The position numbers and the translations under genes are program-made. The notes under the pieces are model-generated. The model worked only from the letters and a program-made list of their open reading frames with translations. It was not told the DNA's origin and searched no databases. Shown one piece after another: positions 20,872 through 31,640 of a stretch of 64,000 nucleotides of DNA. Position 1 is the first letter of the stretch; each line of letters begins with the position of its first letter. Source of the stretch: Lunularia cruciata (Eukaryota; Streptophyta; Marchantiopsida; Lunulariales; Lunulariaceae); the NCBI GenBank assembly GCA_948567375.1, contig OX419756.1, forward strand, positions 24,716,552-24,780,551, written 5' to 3'.

Positions 20872-22174
20872 ATACCAACCTAGAAGGTACATTCAGCAAA
20901 ATGGCTACTCTGTATTAAGATAAATTTGAGAGTGACAAGAATAAGTCATGCAAAATGAGTGAGTTTTGATTAAGGCTAGACTAAAGAATGACTACAAATC
21001 ACAGAAGTATAAACTTGAGACTTCATAAAGAGAACTTTGCAATGTTGGGGTGATATCCTATTCCTGTAAAGAGCTGTCTTGAGGGAATTAGAGTTACTAG
21101 CCAAGTCACGGGACTGATGTGCAAGAAACAAAGAGTTAGTGAACACACAATGCCAATGAAGAGCAATAAACAAGTTCAGGCCTTCATGGTTTGGAATCTT
21201 GCAATTTGGATGATTGATATGCTAGCTAGGATCAAAATCTTGAGCTAAATTTGGATCACATTTGGGGCCTAGAATTGGAACCTAAATTTTCCAAGGTTCA
21301 TGGAAAAAATTGCTACTAGTAATTATATAGACGGTCCCAAGGTGGTAGGGAAGAGAGGAAATCTGACTTGATGGACTGAGTTGGATTGGAGACTTGTGTT
21401 GAGTAGAGATGAAAGAGAGTCAACAAGAATCATCTTCAATCAAAAGTGTGATTGTGCAAAGGAAATTGAGGAGTTGAAGAGTACCTTTGGTGCACCTTGA
21501 ATGAAGAACAGGTATAAGGTAGTAACCTTTAGAGACCTGATGAGGCAAAGTATTATTAGGGCTCTGATGGCTATGTTGAAGCCATATTTTACCACCTATG
21601 TTACAAAGCAATAGGTAAATTTCTTTCAACTCAAGTTTGCAAGAGAGAGAGTGAACTAGGCAAGGTGCTTCTACCAAAGAACAAGACAAATGGTCAAGAA
21701 TTGGCAGATAGGTTTGCCACTCCATTGCTTCATACCTTTTGCAATGTGTCTTTACTTGAGTTTGAACCTTCTCAAGAGAGGAAGAAGATGGTGTCACATT
21801 TCATCCGGATCTTTGTTGAGACGTAGACAATGAAGAACATCATTACATGGCAAAAATCAAAGAAGAAGATGAGTACTCTGCTAGGACTGGATGTGAGAAG
21901 ACAATGATAGTTTTCTGTCCAAAGTTGAGGAAGAGAAGTAGACCCATGGATATGGTGTCCTCAGTGAAGAGAGGGATGACTAGGAGACAAAACCTAAGAT
22001 ACAAGACAACGGTGGTCAATTTATCATTGGGAGCTAAGTTGGAGGAGGAGGTGGAGTCCAACATGGAGGACTTTGAGGAAGAAGAGCTCACTCTAAAGAG
22101 TAAGGAGTCAAGCAGTGAAAGTGAAGGTGAGCCTAAAGTTCAGCAATTAGTTGAAGATGTGGTTGAGGAGGAGA
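20872..22174 (+). repeat. LTR A, segment 2
   Basis: Continues LTR A after the X1 target duplication. The text ATACCAACCTAGAAGG matches the corresponding place in LTR B near 22430. The segment ends at 22174, where LTR B inserted; the bases there (GGAGA) recur as GGAGG after LTR B at 63688. Confidence 0.8.
21180..22174 (+). pseudogene. U3-encoded Y protein remnant in LTR A
   Basis: A decayed frame corresponding to the N-terminal and middle part of the Y U3 protein. The clearest piece is 21847-22179, with acidic motifs EEEELTLKS, SESEGE and VQQLVED. Equivalent motifs occur in LTRs B, E and F. Upstream, the domain around 21180-21840 has lost its frame but keeps recognisable words such as WLC and HFHPDLC-like segments. 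The frame continued where LTR B split it and resumes at 63693. Confidence 0.5.
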
Positions 22175-22550
22175 TGTGATACCCACATTTTTTGTTTTTG
22201 ATAAGTTTTAAAGAAGAAGTGTATTGTTAAAGCTGAAATTGAAGCTAGATGGAGAAGAAATGAGAAGAATCGTGTGTTCTCTTCTAACCCAAGGAACTCA
22301 ACTTTAGGTCAAAGAAAGAAGTACTCGGATTGGACTTTTAAGGGTAGTAGACCCAAAGTAGGATACTTTGTATTAAAGAGATCCACCCAATCCAAAGAAA
22401 TTGTAACCACTTTCCTTTGTGCTAAACAAATCTAGAAGGTATGTTCAATGAAAAATGGCTCCTTTGGGATGAAGATAAAATTGAGTGAGATAGGAACAAG
22501 ACACGCAAAACCTATGAGTATCAACTGAAGATCAACTAAAGAATGACCGT
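22175..22550 (+). repeat. LTR B, segment 1 (LTR head)
   Basis: Starts TGTGATACCCACATTTTTTG. LTR B occupies 22175-22550, 39218-41672 and 62854-63687, about 3.65 kb once insertions and duplicated target bases are removed. It is flanked by GGAGA (22170-22174) and GGAGG (63688-63692). No primer site or polypurine tract adjoins its ends, so it is a solo LTR nested in LTR A. Confidence 0.8.
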
Positions 22551-22890
22551 TCTGGTACCCACATTTTTGGTTTTGATATGTTTTGAAGAAGAAATACATA
22601 GTCAAGGCGGAACTGAACTTGAATGGAGACAAAAGAGGAAGAATTGAGTGTTCGGGTCAAACCCAAGGAAGTTGACTTTGTGTTACAAGAAGAATGACTC
22701 AGATTGGACCAGATCTAATGTAGCTTACTTTGTGTCAAAGGAAGAGGAAGGAGGAGGGCTCGAAGGAGGAATGAAGGTTGCAAGTCAGTATTACTATGGG
22801 GGCCATATCTAAGTGACAATATGTCCAAATTATGCGTGCTATATGTTATTGGAAGTTTCTCATTCAGGGCTTTTTGTTGCCACCAAGGTC
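22551..22890 (+). repeat. LTR C, segment 1 (LTR head)
   Basis: Starts TCTGGTACCCACATTTTTGG (first dinucleotide worn from TG). LTR C comprises 22551-22890, 24832-25256 and 38257-39217, about 1.7 kb in all. Its flanks are ACCGT (22546-22550) and ATTGT (39218-39222), which differ by two C-to-T changes. It is a solo LTR nested in LTR B, of the shorter type lacking most of the U3 frame. Confidence 0.75.
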
Positions 22891-22898
22891 TGTGGTAC

Positions 22899-22998
22899 CC
22901 ACATTTTTCATTTTGGACGAGTTTTGAAGTAGAAGTGCCTTGCTGAAACCACATTTTTCATTTTGGACAAGTTTTGAAGAAGAAGTGCCTTGCTGAAA
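22899..22998. repeat. 50 bp tandem duplication in LTR D head
   Basis: Two adjacent 50 bp copies starting CCACATTTTTCATTTTGGAC and ending TTGCTGAAA differ at two positions (G/A and T/A). No other Y LTR in the window has this doubling. Confidence 0.9.
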
Positions 22999-23812
22999 CC
23001 AAATTGAAACCAAATGGAGAAGAAATGAGTGGAAACTTGTGTTTTGATCAAGCTTGAGGAAGTAGAATTTGTATTGGAGGAAGAAGGACTCAGATTGGAT
23101 CAAACCCAAAGAAGCTTACTTTGTATCAGAGGAGGAGGAAGAAGAAGAAGAAGGTCAGACGTCGGAAGAGGGTACTTAGCATTGGAATGAAGGTTACAGG
23201 TCAAGATTCTTGCGGGAGCTATATCTCAATATTGAAAGTTTTAAAGTCTATGTGCTATATCTTGTTGGAAGCGTCTTGTTTAGGGCTTTCTGTTGCTACA
23301 AAAATCATAGAGTTTGGAGGTCTACACCAAAAGAACCAAGCATTTGAAGTTTTGGGAGTAGATGTACATAATAAGTTGATGTCTTTGGGACTTCAGACTT
23401 TGGACTTTGGGTTTACATGAGCTTGGGTCTAAAGAGTTAGCCTCAAGACAAATGTGATTCAATCCGAGGTAGTCAAACATCGGATGTAGGAGTCTTTAGG
23501 TCAGATATTTGAAGCGTTTAAAATAGTTAGGATAAGGAAAGAAAATATTTAGGATACTTATGACTTCAATTTCAGTTACGATTGAATATAAGATAGAACT
23601 AGAAGAGAAATAGTAGTAGTGAATGAACCCAAAGTGCAAGATCAGACAATAAGTGTGTCTTTGGGTCAGTTACATGAGAGATTATGGGAAAGTGGGTTAC
23701 AAATTGAAGGCGTAGATAGTGTATCCATGCTTTCAATTACAATTCTTGATGAGGATATAGTAGAGTTAGTAAAAAGAATTGATAGTAACGAAGTTTGATG
23801 TTGCAAAAGTAG

Positions 23813-24028
23813 GTGTCTTTGGACTTGTCATTCAAGACATTAAAGAAGAGTGGGTTGGGAGATAAAGAGATAGAAAGATTACCCATGATCCAAATTCTAG
23901 ATCATAGTGAAGAAGTGGTAGAAGTAGTGAAAGTCTTGGTTGAATCAAATATACCCAAAGAAGGAGAAATGATAGGAAGATCATTGGGTTTGAAAGCCGG
24001 TGACAAAGTAGACATTGGATTGGAGTAG
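23813..24028 (+). pseudogene. C-terminal tail of the U3-encoded Y protein in LTR D
   Basis: 71 open codons ending in GDKVDIGLE and a stop, preceded by SLDLSFKTLKKSGL. The counterparts in element F are SLELSFETLEKSGL and the ending EEVDIGLE. This shows that the compact LTR retains only the last part of the frame that fills about 2.5 kb in long LTRs. Confidence 0.6.
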
Positions 24029-24145
24029 TAATAGTTTTGAGATTTGAAGAGGCAGATATGAAGAGGTGCATTGTCAGTTTGGATCTATAGGTTAAAAGAG
24101 TTGTTGTAGAACAATATAGTTGTTAGATAATTATCATTTGCTTCA

Positions 24146-24155
24146 CTATTTAAGA
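24146..24155 (+). promoter_or_regulatory. Putative TATA box of LTR D
   Basis: CTATTTAAGA lies about 120 bp after the end of the U3 frame and 670 bp before the LTR end. The same position is occupied by CTATTTAAAG in F and B. Confidence 0.5.
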
Positions 24156-24831
24156 GTAGCATGCGCAATAAAATGTTGTTTAGTATTCATATTTTTGAAG
24201 ATAGATAAAGCAAAGTGCTGATTTCAGTGTTTGCCGCTTGAGCTTGATTCCGAGTATCAATTTTGCGTTTGTGTTTGTGAGTGTGTGGAGAATTTTGAAG
24301 TGCAAATGAGTGTGTTTGTTGGATGTTGGATTCTGTAGCCTTGATTTTCATTTTGGGCGTTTGATTCTGAGTGAAGTGCAATCAAAGTAATGCCTTGATA
24401 GATCTGAGAGGAATTGTAGTGTTGGTAGTATTTTGCATTTGTGAGTGCAACGCATTGTTGATATGAAGCAATTTTGATTAAGGAAGTTGTGCCTTCAGTG
24501 GAGGGGTGGAACACAATTTTGAGATGAAGTCATTTTATAGTGAAGTGCCGTCTTTCGGAGAATTTGAATCATTAGAATCAAGATTTGTTTGGACAGAATT
24601 TGCTATGTTGTGATTATGGGTGTGTGTATTTGTGACAAGTTGTTGAGATTATGAGCTTGTTACTCTCTTCTAGGTGTAGTTGCTACTTGAGAGATTAAAG
24701 AGGAAATCAAGAAGAGCTACATGTTATTGTTTGACTTTGTATTTGACCAATTCTGATTTGTATCTCTGCGGGAACAAACTTTACTTACCCAATTACCGCA
24801 AAATTGATATTTGCCAGGTTGTCAAGAGGTC

Positions 24832-25256
24832 TATAGCAGAAGTTTCAAGCATTTTAATTCTATGTAGTAGATGTAAAGAGTAGTTGAGTGACTTTGAGTT
24901 GAGGTTCTTTGGGTTCACATTACTTTAGATTTATGTTTTTCCAATTTATATGACTTCGGACTTGTATGAATTTTGCTTTACATGACTTTGGGTCAAGAGA
25001 TTTTGCCGTAGGACAAAGGTGACCCAATCCAAGGTAGTCAAATATTGGATGTAGAAGTCTTTGGGTCAGATATTTAAAGCATTTGAAAAATTTAGGATAG
25101 GGAGAGAAGAGATAATTTGGATATCCATGACTTTAATTTCAATTTAGATTGAAGATTGTATATAAAGTGAAGGAGATGTAATGAATAAACTCGAAGTGTT
25201 GGATTAGATAGTGTCTTTTGGGGCAGTTATTTGAGACATTAGAGAGGAATGGGTTG
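24832..25256 (+). repeat. LTR C, segment 2
   Basis: Resumes LTR C after solo LTR D: TATAGCAGAAGTTTCAAGCA matches the homologous region of D near 23325. It is cut at 25256 by element E, just inside the U3 tail frame (…GAATGGGTTG). Confidence 0.75.
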
Positions 25257-25367
25257 TGTGGTGCCTACATTTTTTGTTTTTTTTTCAAAATAGAGAAGAA
25301 GTGTATAGAGAAGTCGGATTGCACCTGTATGGCCAAAGAAGGCAAAGAAAAGAGTCTTCGGGATGAA

Positions 25368-25391
25368 ACCCAAAGTAAAGTGACTTTGGGT
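25368..25391. repeat. 9 bp perfect inverted repeat in the E LTR head
   Basis: ACCCAAAGT and ACTTTGGGT are separated by six bases (AAAGTG). The same palindrome occurs in the 3' LTR at 35305-35328. Related CCCAAAG and CTTTGGG words are scattered through the heads of other Y LTRs. It could be a U3 regulatory element; that is inference. Confidence 0.6.
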
Positions 25392-25668
25392 CATAAGGCA
25401 AAGTACTTGGAAATGCCCTGTCAGCATACAACCCAAAGTAAGGAATCTTCATATCGGGAGGAGCTCAACCCAAAGCAAAGTCTGTCTAACAACCTTTCGT
25501 TGGGGCAAGAAATTCAAGAAGGGACCGTTCAAAATTGGCAGCCCATATGCATGAAGTACGATTGACAGTGATAGGTGCATGCAGGAGGTGTGATTTCTCG
25601 GTAGAAACTCAAATTGAATAGAGACAAAGAAAGCGCAACTCTATAAAGATCGAGCTCGTGATGAAGCA

Positions 25669-28218
25669 ATGTCAAGCAATTTTCCTTTGCCGTTGAGAAG
25701 TCGTCCTACAAGTGATCATGGGAAGGGAAATAGAGTGGAAGACGCACTAGTGTGTAAGGGAGAAGTTGCAAGAGTGAAACCAAGAGACAGTGAGAAAGTA
25801 GGAAAGATAGGAGGAGGAAAGAAGAACTCCGAATTTGCAATGAGGAATCATGCGATTCGGAGGTAAGATGTAATAACAAGAATCAAAGTCTTGAGCCGAC
25901 TTTGGATTACATTCTTGGCATGGAACTGGAATGTTAGGTTTCCAAGTTTCATGACTGAGATCATCAAGAGCAAGTGTCTCGATGGACCCAAGAAGAAGGG
26001 AAGAGAGGAAATCTGGCTCGCTAGACAGAGTCGGATTGGAGATTAGTACTCGGGAAGGAAGCAAGCACAGAGTAGGGTGCCACGTTCTTGGGGAAGGGAG
26101 GAATAGCCAAAGAAACCCAAGAAGTGAGGGATGCATTCTTGTCAAAGCTGATGAAGAATGGATACAAAGTCAAGAGCTATAAAGATCCTATCAAGAGGAG
26201 GATTGTGAGTGCTCTGATAGCCATCCTGAAGCCGGAGAGAACAACCTATGTGATGAAACACCAAGCGGTGTTCTTTCACAAATTGTTTGCAGGAGAACCA
26301 ATCAATTGGGTGAGGTGGTTCCATGGGAGAACGCGACAAATGGTGTGGAATCTGCGGGATAAATTGCCTCTACATTACATCATGCCGTTTGCAGCCCATT
26401 TCTACTTTAGGTTAAATTTGCTGAACTTGGCGGAGCGCAGTAGAATGGTGTCGCATTTCCATCCCAATTTAAGAAGAGAAGTCGATGTAGAGGAGCAATA
26501 GTACATCTTACAAATCAGAAGCACAGATGAGTACTACAAGAAGATGGGGAAGAATGTGGAGATAGAAGCGAGTACTCCAAAATTGAATAAGCGAAGTCGG
26601 CACGGCAAAGCCAAAGACAAGACAAAACCTTGGAAGACCAGGAGAGGAAATCCAAGGTGAGGACTGGTGGTAATCGAGTCAGAAGACAAAGACTTGAAAG
26701 GTGAAGCCGAGTGCAAGTCCAAAGATTTGGAACACGAGGAGGAGCCCAAGCTAATGCTAGAAAGTGGAGATACAAGTAGCGACAGCGATGAAGGTGGAGA
26801 AATGACGTTGGTGCCAGCTGCTGTAGAGGAGGAAGAAGAAGTGCATGTGGAGATCAAGGCCAAGGACAACATGAAGTTGGAGGATGAGATACCTGAGGCC
26901 GAAGAAAAGGCGATTGCGATTCAGAGGGGAGTCTGCTTGAGATGCAAGGCAAAGTGTGATACAGGTCTGAGTAAAGTAAAAGAAGAAATGAACGAAAGCT
27001 CAAGAAGCAAGGCGTCAATTCCGATACAAAGATTGCATAGACAAAGGCGAGTATTGGGTGAACACAAAGTGAGAAGGGAAATTACTACGCAAGAGGAAGT
27101 AGTAGCAAGTGATGGAGTAGAGTACCGGTGTGAGGTTGTGTGTCCACTACTGATGAAATTGGAGCACAAGAAGAAGGAAATGCAGTCAACTTGTCCAGAA
27201 GTGAAGACTGTGTTGTAGGTCTTAACGCGATTAGAAGAAGAGAACTTGGAGTTGAAGAAAATCATAACCCGAGGTGAGGAGGAAAGTGAAGTACTGCGAG
27301 CAGAGGCAGTAGCAAAGACTCAGGTAATTGAAGACTTGAAGAGAGAAGTGAGATATCGAGAAGAGCTTGTTAGAAGAGTGACATAGCAAGGGAAAGGCAA
27401 GTAGCAGAATTTGAGATTTTGAAGCAATAGTTTGCAGATTCACGAGTAGAACTTATCCATGCTATAATGAGGGCAGCGGCGAAGGACCAAGAGCTCGATA
27501 GGGTGAAGGAGAGTGTAGAAGAGAAGAAGCAGCACGATATAGGGAAGAAGAGAGATTATGAGAGTTGCTTTGTAATCAAGAAGAGAAGATTGTATAGAAG
27601 GAGAAGGAGGAGGAGAAGGAAATGGTGAAAGCTGAGTTCAAAGCAAAGTTGGCAATGTACAAGGAGGATTGGCTTGCAGATCGAGAGCGAGAAAGAAAAA
27701 TGCGATTGGAGCCATTGAAGGAGATTGTCCTTAGGATGAACGTGATGTTGAGTACAAAGGCCAATGTTCAAATTGAAGAGACAAGGCTGCACGAGTTGAA
27801 ATTGTTGGTGCAGGAGACAAGGCAAAGATAGGCAAAAGATACCAATTTGAATGCGCTGCTGATAAGTCTCAGAACTTGTGTAGATAGGAAGATATTAGAG
27901 GTAGAAGATAATATCGCAATTAGATTAGACTTAGTTAAGTTGGAGATAGATAAACTTCGTAAGGATGTTAGAGCCAAACCCAAAGTAGATGAAGTAGGAG
28001 TGCAGATGTCTTTGGAGTTACCATTGGAGACTTTGGAGACGAGTGGGTCGAGAGATGAAGGTTTAGAAGGCTTACCCACTAGTGTAATTTCAGATTAAGA
28101 AAGAGAATTGTTGGATCTGGTAGAAGAAGTAGAAAATGTGAAGCCCAAAGATAGAGTAGTGGGAAGTAAATTTACTTTGGGTTCGGGTTTGAAAGCCAAT
28201 GACAAAGTAGACATCTGA
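25669..28218 (+). pseudogene. U3-encoded Y protein, decayed (E 5' LTR)
   Basis: The most readable copy. A start Met opens with SSNFPLPLRS; the same opening (MS..PxPL) is found in the E 3' LTR and at 59560 in F. Domain order: N-terminal region with NHAIRR...FLAWNWN; a central helical domain (26088-26501) with KDPIKRRIV, VFFHKLFAGEPINW, LHYIMPF and VSHFHP; an acidic region (26667-27218) with SGDTSSDSDEGGE and CLRCKAKC; then long coiled coils to a C-terminal tail with SLELPLETLE. Stops occur near 25864 and 26500 and at other sites, and there are frameshifts. The full frame would be about 800 codons. No signal peptide, membrane segment or known enzyme motif is visible. Role unknown; a structural or gag-accessory function is only a guess. 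Confidence 0.65.
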
Positions 28219-29028
28219 TCGGACTAGTAATAATTTTGAGATTTGAAGAGGTAGATATGAAGAGGTGCATTGTCATTTTGGATCTGCAAGTTAGAAGAGT
28301 TGTGGTAGAACGGTATAGTTGTTAGAACTGTCAATTTGTTCACTACTTAAGAGTGGCATTTGCAATATCATGTTGTTTAGTGCTTATAATTTCTGAGAAT
28401 AGATAAAGCAAAGTGCTATGAAGCAGTGCTCGTTGCTAGAGCTTGATTCCGAGTATCAACGTTGTACTTGTGTTTGTGAGTGTTTGGAGAAACTCAAAGT
28501 GCAAGTCAGTGTGCTTGTTGGATGTTGGATTCCGTAGCCTTGATCTTCATTCTATGTGTTTGATCTTGAGTGAAGTGCAATCAAAGCAATGCCTTGATAG
28601 ATTTGAGAGGAATTGTAGTGTTGGTAGTATTCTGCATTTATGAGTGCAGTGCAAAGTTGATGTGAAGCAATTTTGATCAAGGAAGTTGTGCCTTCAGTGG
28701 AAGGGTGGAACACAATTCTGAGGTAAAGTTGTTTTGCAATGAAGTGCCATTTTTGGGAGAGCCTGAATCATAACAATCGAGATTGTTTGGAAAGATTTGA
28801 TGAAGTTGTGATTATGGAGTGTGAATTCATGACAAGACTGCAAATTAGTGCTTGTTACTCTCTTATGGGTGTGGTTTCTACTTGAGAGACTAAAGAAGAA
28901 TTCAAGAAGAACTGAAATTGTTACTTTGACTTTGTATTTGACCAATTCTGACTTGTATCTTTGCAAGAACAAACTTTACTTACTTGATTACCGCAAAAGT
29001 GATATTTGCCGGGTTGTCACATGTTTTT

Positions 29029-29046
29029 TGGCACCGCTGCCGGGGA
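29029..29046 (+). other. Primer-binding site of E, tRNA-Asp-like
   Basis: TGGCACCGCTGCCGGGGA lies seven bases after the LTR end. It differs at two positions, both transitions, from the complement of the plant tRNA-Asp 3' end (TGGCGCCGTTGCCGGGGA, from family knowledge). Confidence 0.8.
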
Positions 29047-29223
29047 TACAAATCTCAGGAGTGGAAGAATACAAAGCCAAATTTGAAACTGGGCATCAAC
29101 ACAATATGAATGTCTGCATAGAGAGAACAACGAGAAGAGAGAGCTCGAAGATGAGCACTTCAGCATGAAGAAGACAAACATCTGAACGTCCCATCCACTG
29201 TTGACAAAACTGAACGAGAGGCG

Positions 29224-31640
29224 TTGGACTTTCAACTCCTTCACAAAGTGCAAGAAGCCATGCGAGAACTTGACCACAAGAAACACGAAGGTGGTTGGCA
29301 AGGCTACTTTGCATCTCCCTCTTTGTCCAAGAAGAAGAAAGACTCGAGTGGTCAAACATATGCATTGTGGCCCACTATACCGACTTCCCCTAGAGCTGTA
29401 AAGGAAGTCGTGTCCTTGAAGAAATTTATTCAAGAAAAGACAGCGCAAACACTTACGGAAGAAGAGTGTCAACATCTTCTATGATTGATTCCTCGGTTGT
29501 CCCAAAGGAATTTTGAAGAACAAATTGAAGGTGTTGATCCTGAATCTTCCACTTGGGTTGAAGTCAACACCCTCATAGCAGAAATTGTCAAAGAAGATCC
29601 TATGTTGAATTTGACAAATTGGAACCCCTGGGCTGACACCACGGCGTTGATACCAGCCAATCCTTCGGTTTCATCAAGTTCAACACTACCTCAGCCGATC
29701 CCAGTGCATTGAACAATGACTTTGTTGCTTGTCACCCGACACGCCTATCAAAAGTACAAGGGGACAGAACAAGACAAAGACCCCAATGAATTCATCAAAG
29801 AATTTGAAGTCATCTCCTTTGCTAACAAGGAGCATGACTCGGTGGATCGCTTGAGAATTTTCCCAAGTCTGCTCCAAAAGAAAGCTTGGAGCTGGTACAC
29901 CCATGTGACCCAAAAGAGGTTTGTACCAGCAAACTGGGAAGACTTGAGAAACAACTTCCTGGAACAATTCCGGGAGGTTGATTATGATACGAGTGTCTTC
30001 ACGGCACTCAACGATTTGGACCGAGGCAAGAAGGAGAAGTTGAAAGACTACTCTGAGTGGTTCATGGCACTTTTGAACCAAGTTCTTAAGCAACCGGGGG
30101 TGGTGGGTTACTTTGATGTCCAAGCCATTACCTGGTTCCTTGGGGGACTTTCACCAAAGATATGAATCTTTGCAAGGGAGAGGAATGTAACTTCCCTTGA
30201 CAAAGTACTCAAACATGTCGCTCATTACGAGGCGGCCCACTCTCACTCTACCGGCAACCAAAGAAATCGGGAGAAGAAAGGCAAGAAGCCCAAAAGGAGA
30301 GCTTCACGTAGCACTTCCCCTTCTTCGGAAGAGTCCTCCACGTCTTCGAGCTCTTCTTTGGAATCCAAAGAAGAATCAAAACCAAAACGAGTCAAAAGAC
30401 GTGGGGGTAAGAAACCAGTGACTCCTCCAGCAAAGAGTGTAAATAAGGCGGATACCAAGTTGGATGCCCTCATCAAGGAGATTTTGGATTTCAAGATCCA
30501 GATGATTGGGGCCAAAGACGGAAGGAAGGCCCCAGCATTTGGGAGATCAAATGTATGGTGCACCGCATGTGGCAAATCAGGCCATGCAAACATAGAATGC
30601 AATACTTGTAATGCATTCTCGGTGCATCAAATTGATTGGGTTCCGGGATGGAGCCAAGACAAGGACAAAGAGGCTGTCTACCAAACACAAGAAGTACATC
30701 TTCAAGCTAGCACATTGTACCAAGGTCCGAGGTTTGGACCAAGGGAGTATAACCCCAATGCTCCTCCATGAAGACCACCAATGAGCAACCAGAATCGCCC
30801 TCAAAATGTTGCACCTGGAGCCTATTATAATTGTGGCTCAATGGGACATTGGCCTCTAAACTGTCCGGAGCCAAGAAGGTAAATCGGGTATGTTCCCTTG
30901 TGTGGAAACTGTAAAGGATCAGGGCATACGGGCAACCAATGTCCTCACCAACCAAACCCGAAGCCGCCTGTAAAATATGTACAGACCCCCGCAAAGCGTG
31001 CAACAATTCAGGCAGAGGGGGATACAAATGTAAATTGTATCACGCTTGAGGAGGAGAGACCTCAAGAAGGGAGTCCGGCCTCAAAAGGAAAATGGCCGGA
31101 CCTTGAAATTTTGAAGGTTGAAACACGCTCCAATAAGAAGAAGTGTGATCCTGAAGAGCTGAGTACGACCTTGTCGTCTTCCAGAAAGGTGTAGAGATTG
31201 CGCCCAAAGGCAATTCTCTCTACCAAGGAGGAAAAGATCCTCGCAAAAGCCAAAGCTAAAGCCTTGCAGAAAGAACTAAAGGAGGCACTAATCAGGACTC
31301 GTGAACTGAATTTGGAAGAGGAGACAAAGACAAAGTCTCTTGTTTTTCTGGCGGACATCCAATCCGAAGTAAAGGGTCTGATCCAAGCCGAGGTGAGCCA
31401 ACCCAAGGAACCTCGGGTTAAGGCCACTAGCAATCCCGTCACCATTTTGAAGTGTCCCGAAGTCAAGACGGAACATGGAGAGACTTCAAACCCAAAGCCT
31501 AAGGCAAAGATGGTCAAATTGAGAGGAATACCACAATACAATATTGTAGCAGATCTGGAAGCCACAAATGCCAATGTTACATTCAAGCAATTGTGGGAAG
31601 ATAACAAGCTGTACAAAAAGTAGTTGAATTCGGCACTCAA
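29224..31640 (+). pseudogene. gag: Decayed Gag of element E with zinc knuckles
   Basis: One frame continues for about 800 codons and is broken only by point stops (29482, 29710, 30163, 30769, about 30880, 31192, 31621), with no frameshift. The gag core is at 29716-30165 (KDPNEFIKEFEVISF, KAWSWYTHV, LRNNFLEQF, YSEWFMALLNQV). Downstream are a Ser-rich basic linker, a CCHC knuckle CTACGKSGHANIEC, a damaged second one (YYNCGSMGHWPLNC), and a third, CGNCKGSGHTGNQC. Most stops can be explained by single changes when compared with element F, several of them C-to-T or G-to-A. The C-terminal half (31198-31620) is a charged helical linker toward protease. Confidence 0.8.

Larger units (their letters stand above)
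22891..24826 (+). mobile_element. Solo LTR D (1936 bp) with perfect TSD
   Basis: Starts TGTGGTACCCACATTTTTCA and ends GCCAGGTTGTCAAG (worn from ...TCACA). AGGTC precedes it (22886-22890) and follows it (24827-24831): a perfect 5 bp duplication. It sits inside LTR C, whose text resumes in register after 24831. It carries only the C-terminal tail of the U3 frame. Confidence 0.88.
25257..29021 (+). repeat. 5' LTR of element E (3765 bp)
   Basis: TGTGGTGCCT...CCGGGTTGTCACA. It contains an upstream non-coding head of about 400 bp, the U3 frame (25669-28218), a TATA-like region near 28343 and a tail of about 650 bp shared by all Y LTRs. The 3' LTR lacks about 735 bp corresponding to roughly 27687-28420. 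Confidence 0.9.

Noticed and set aside
20868-20880. Shared GGCCATACCA after both X copies as evidence of a segmental duplication
   Set aside because: The left flanks and the sequence beyond these bases are unrelated: one insertion is in an LTR head and the other in integrase coding sequence.
24832-25256. An independent short element between D and E
   Set aside because: The text continues the LTR interrupted at 22890 and resumes again at 38252, so it is a segment of LTR C.
29029-29046. tRNA-Asp-like sequence
   Set aside because: Only the 18-base complement of the tRNA 3' end is present next to an LTR. It is a primer-binding site, not a tRNA gene.
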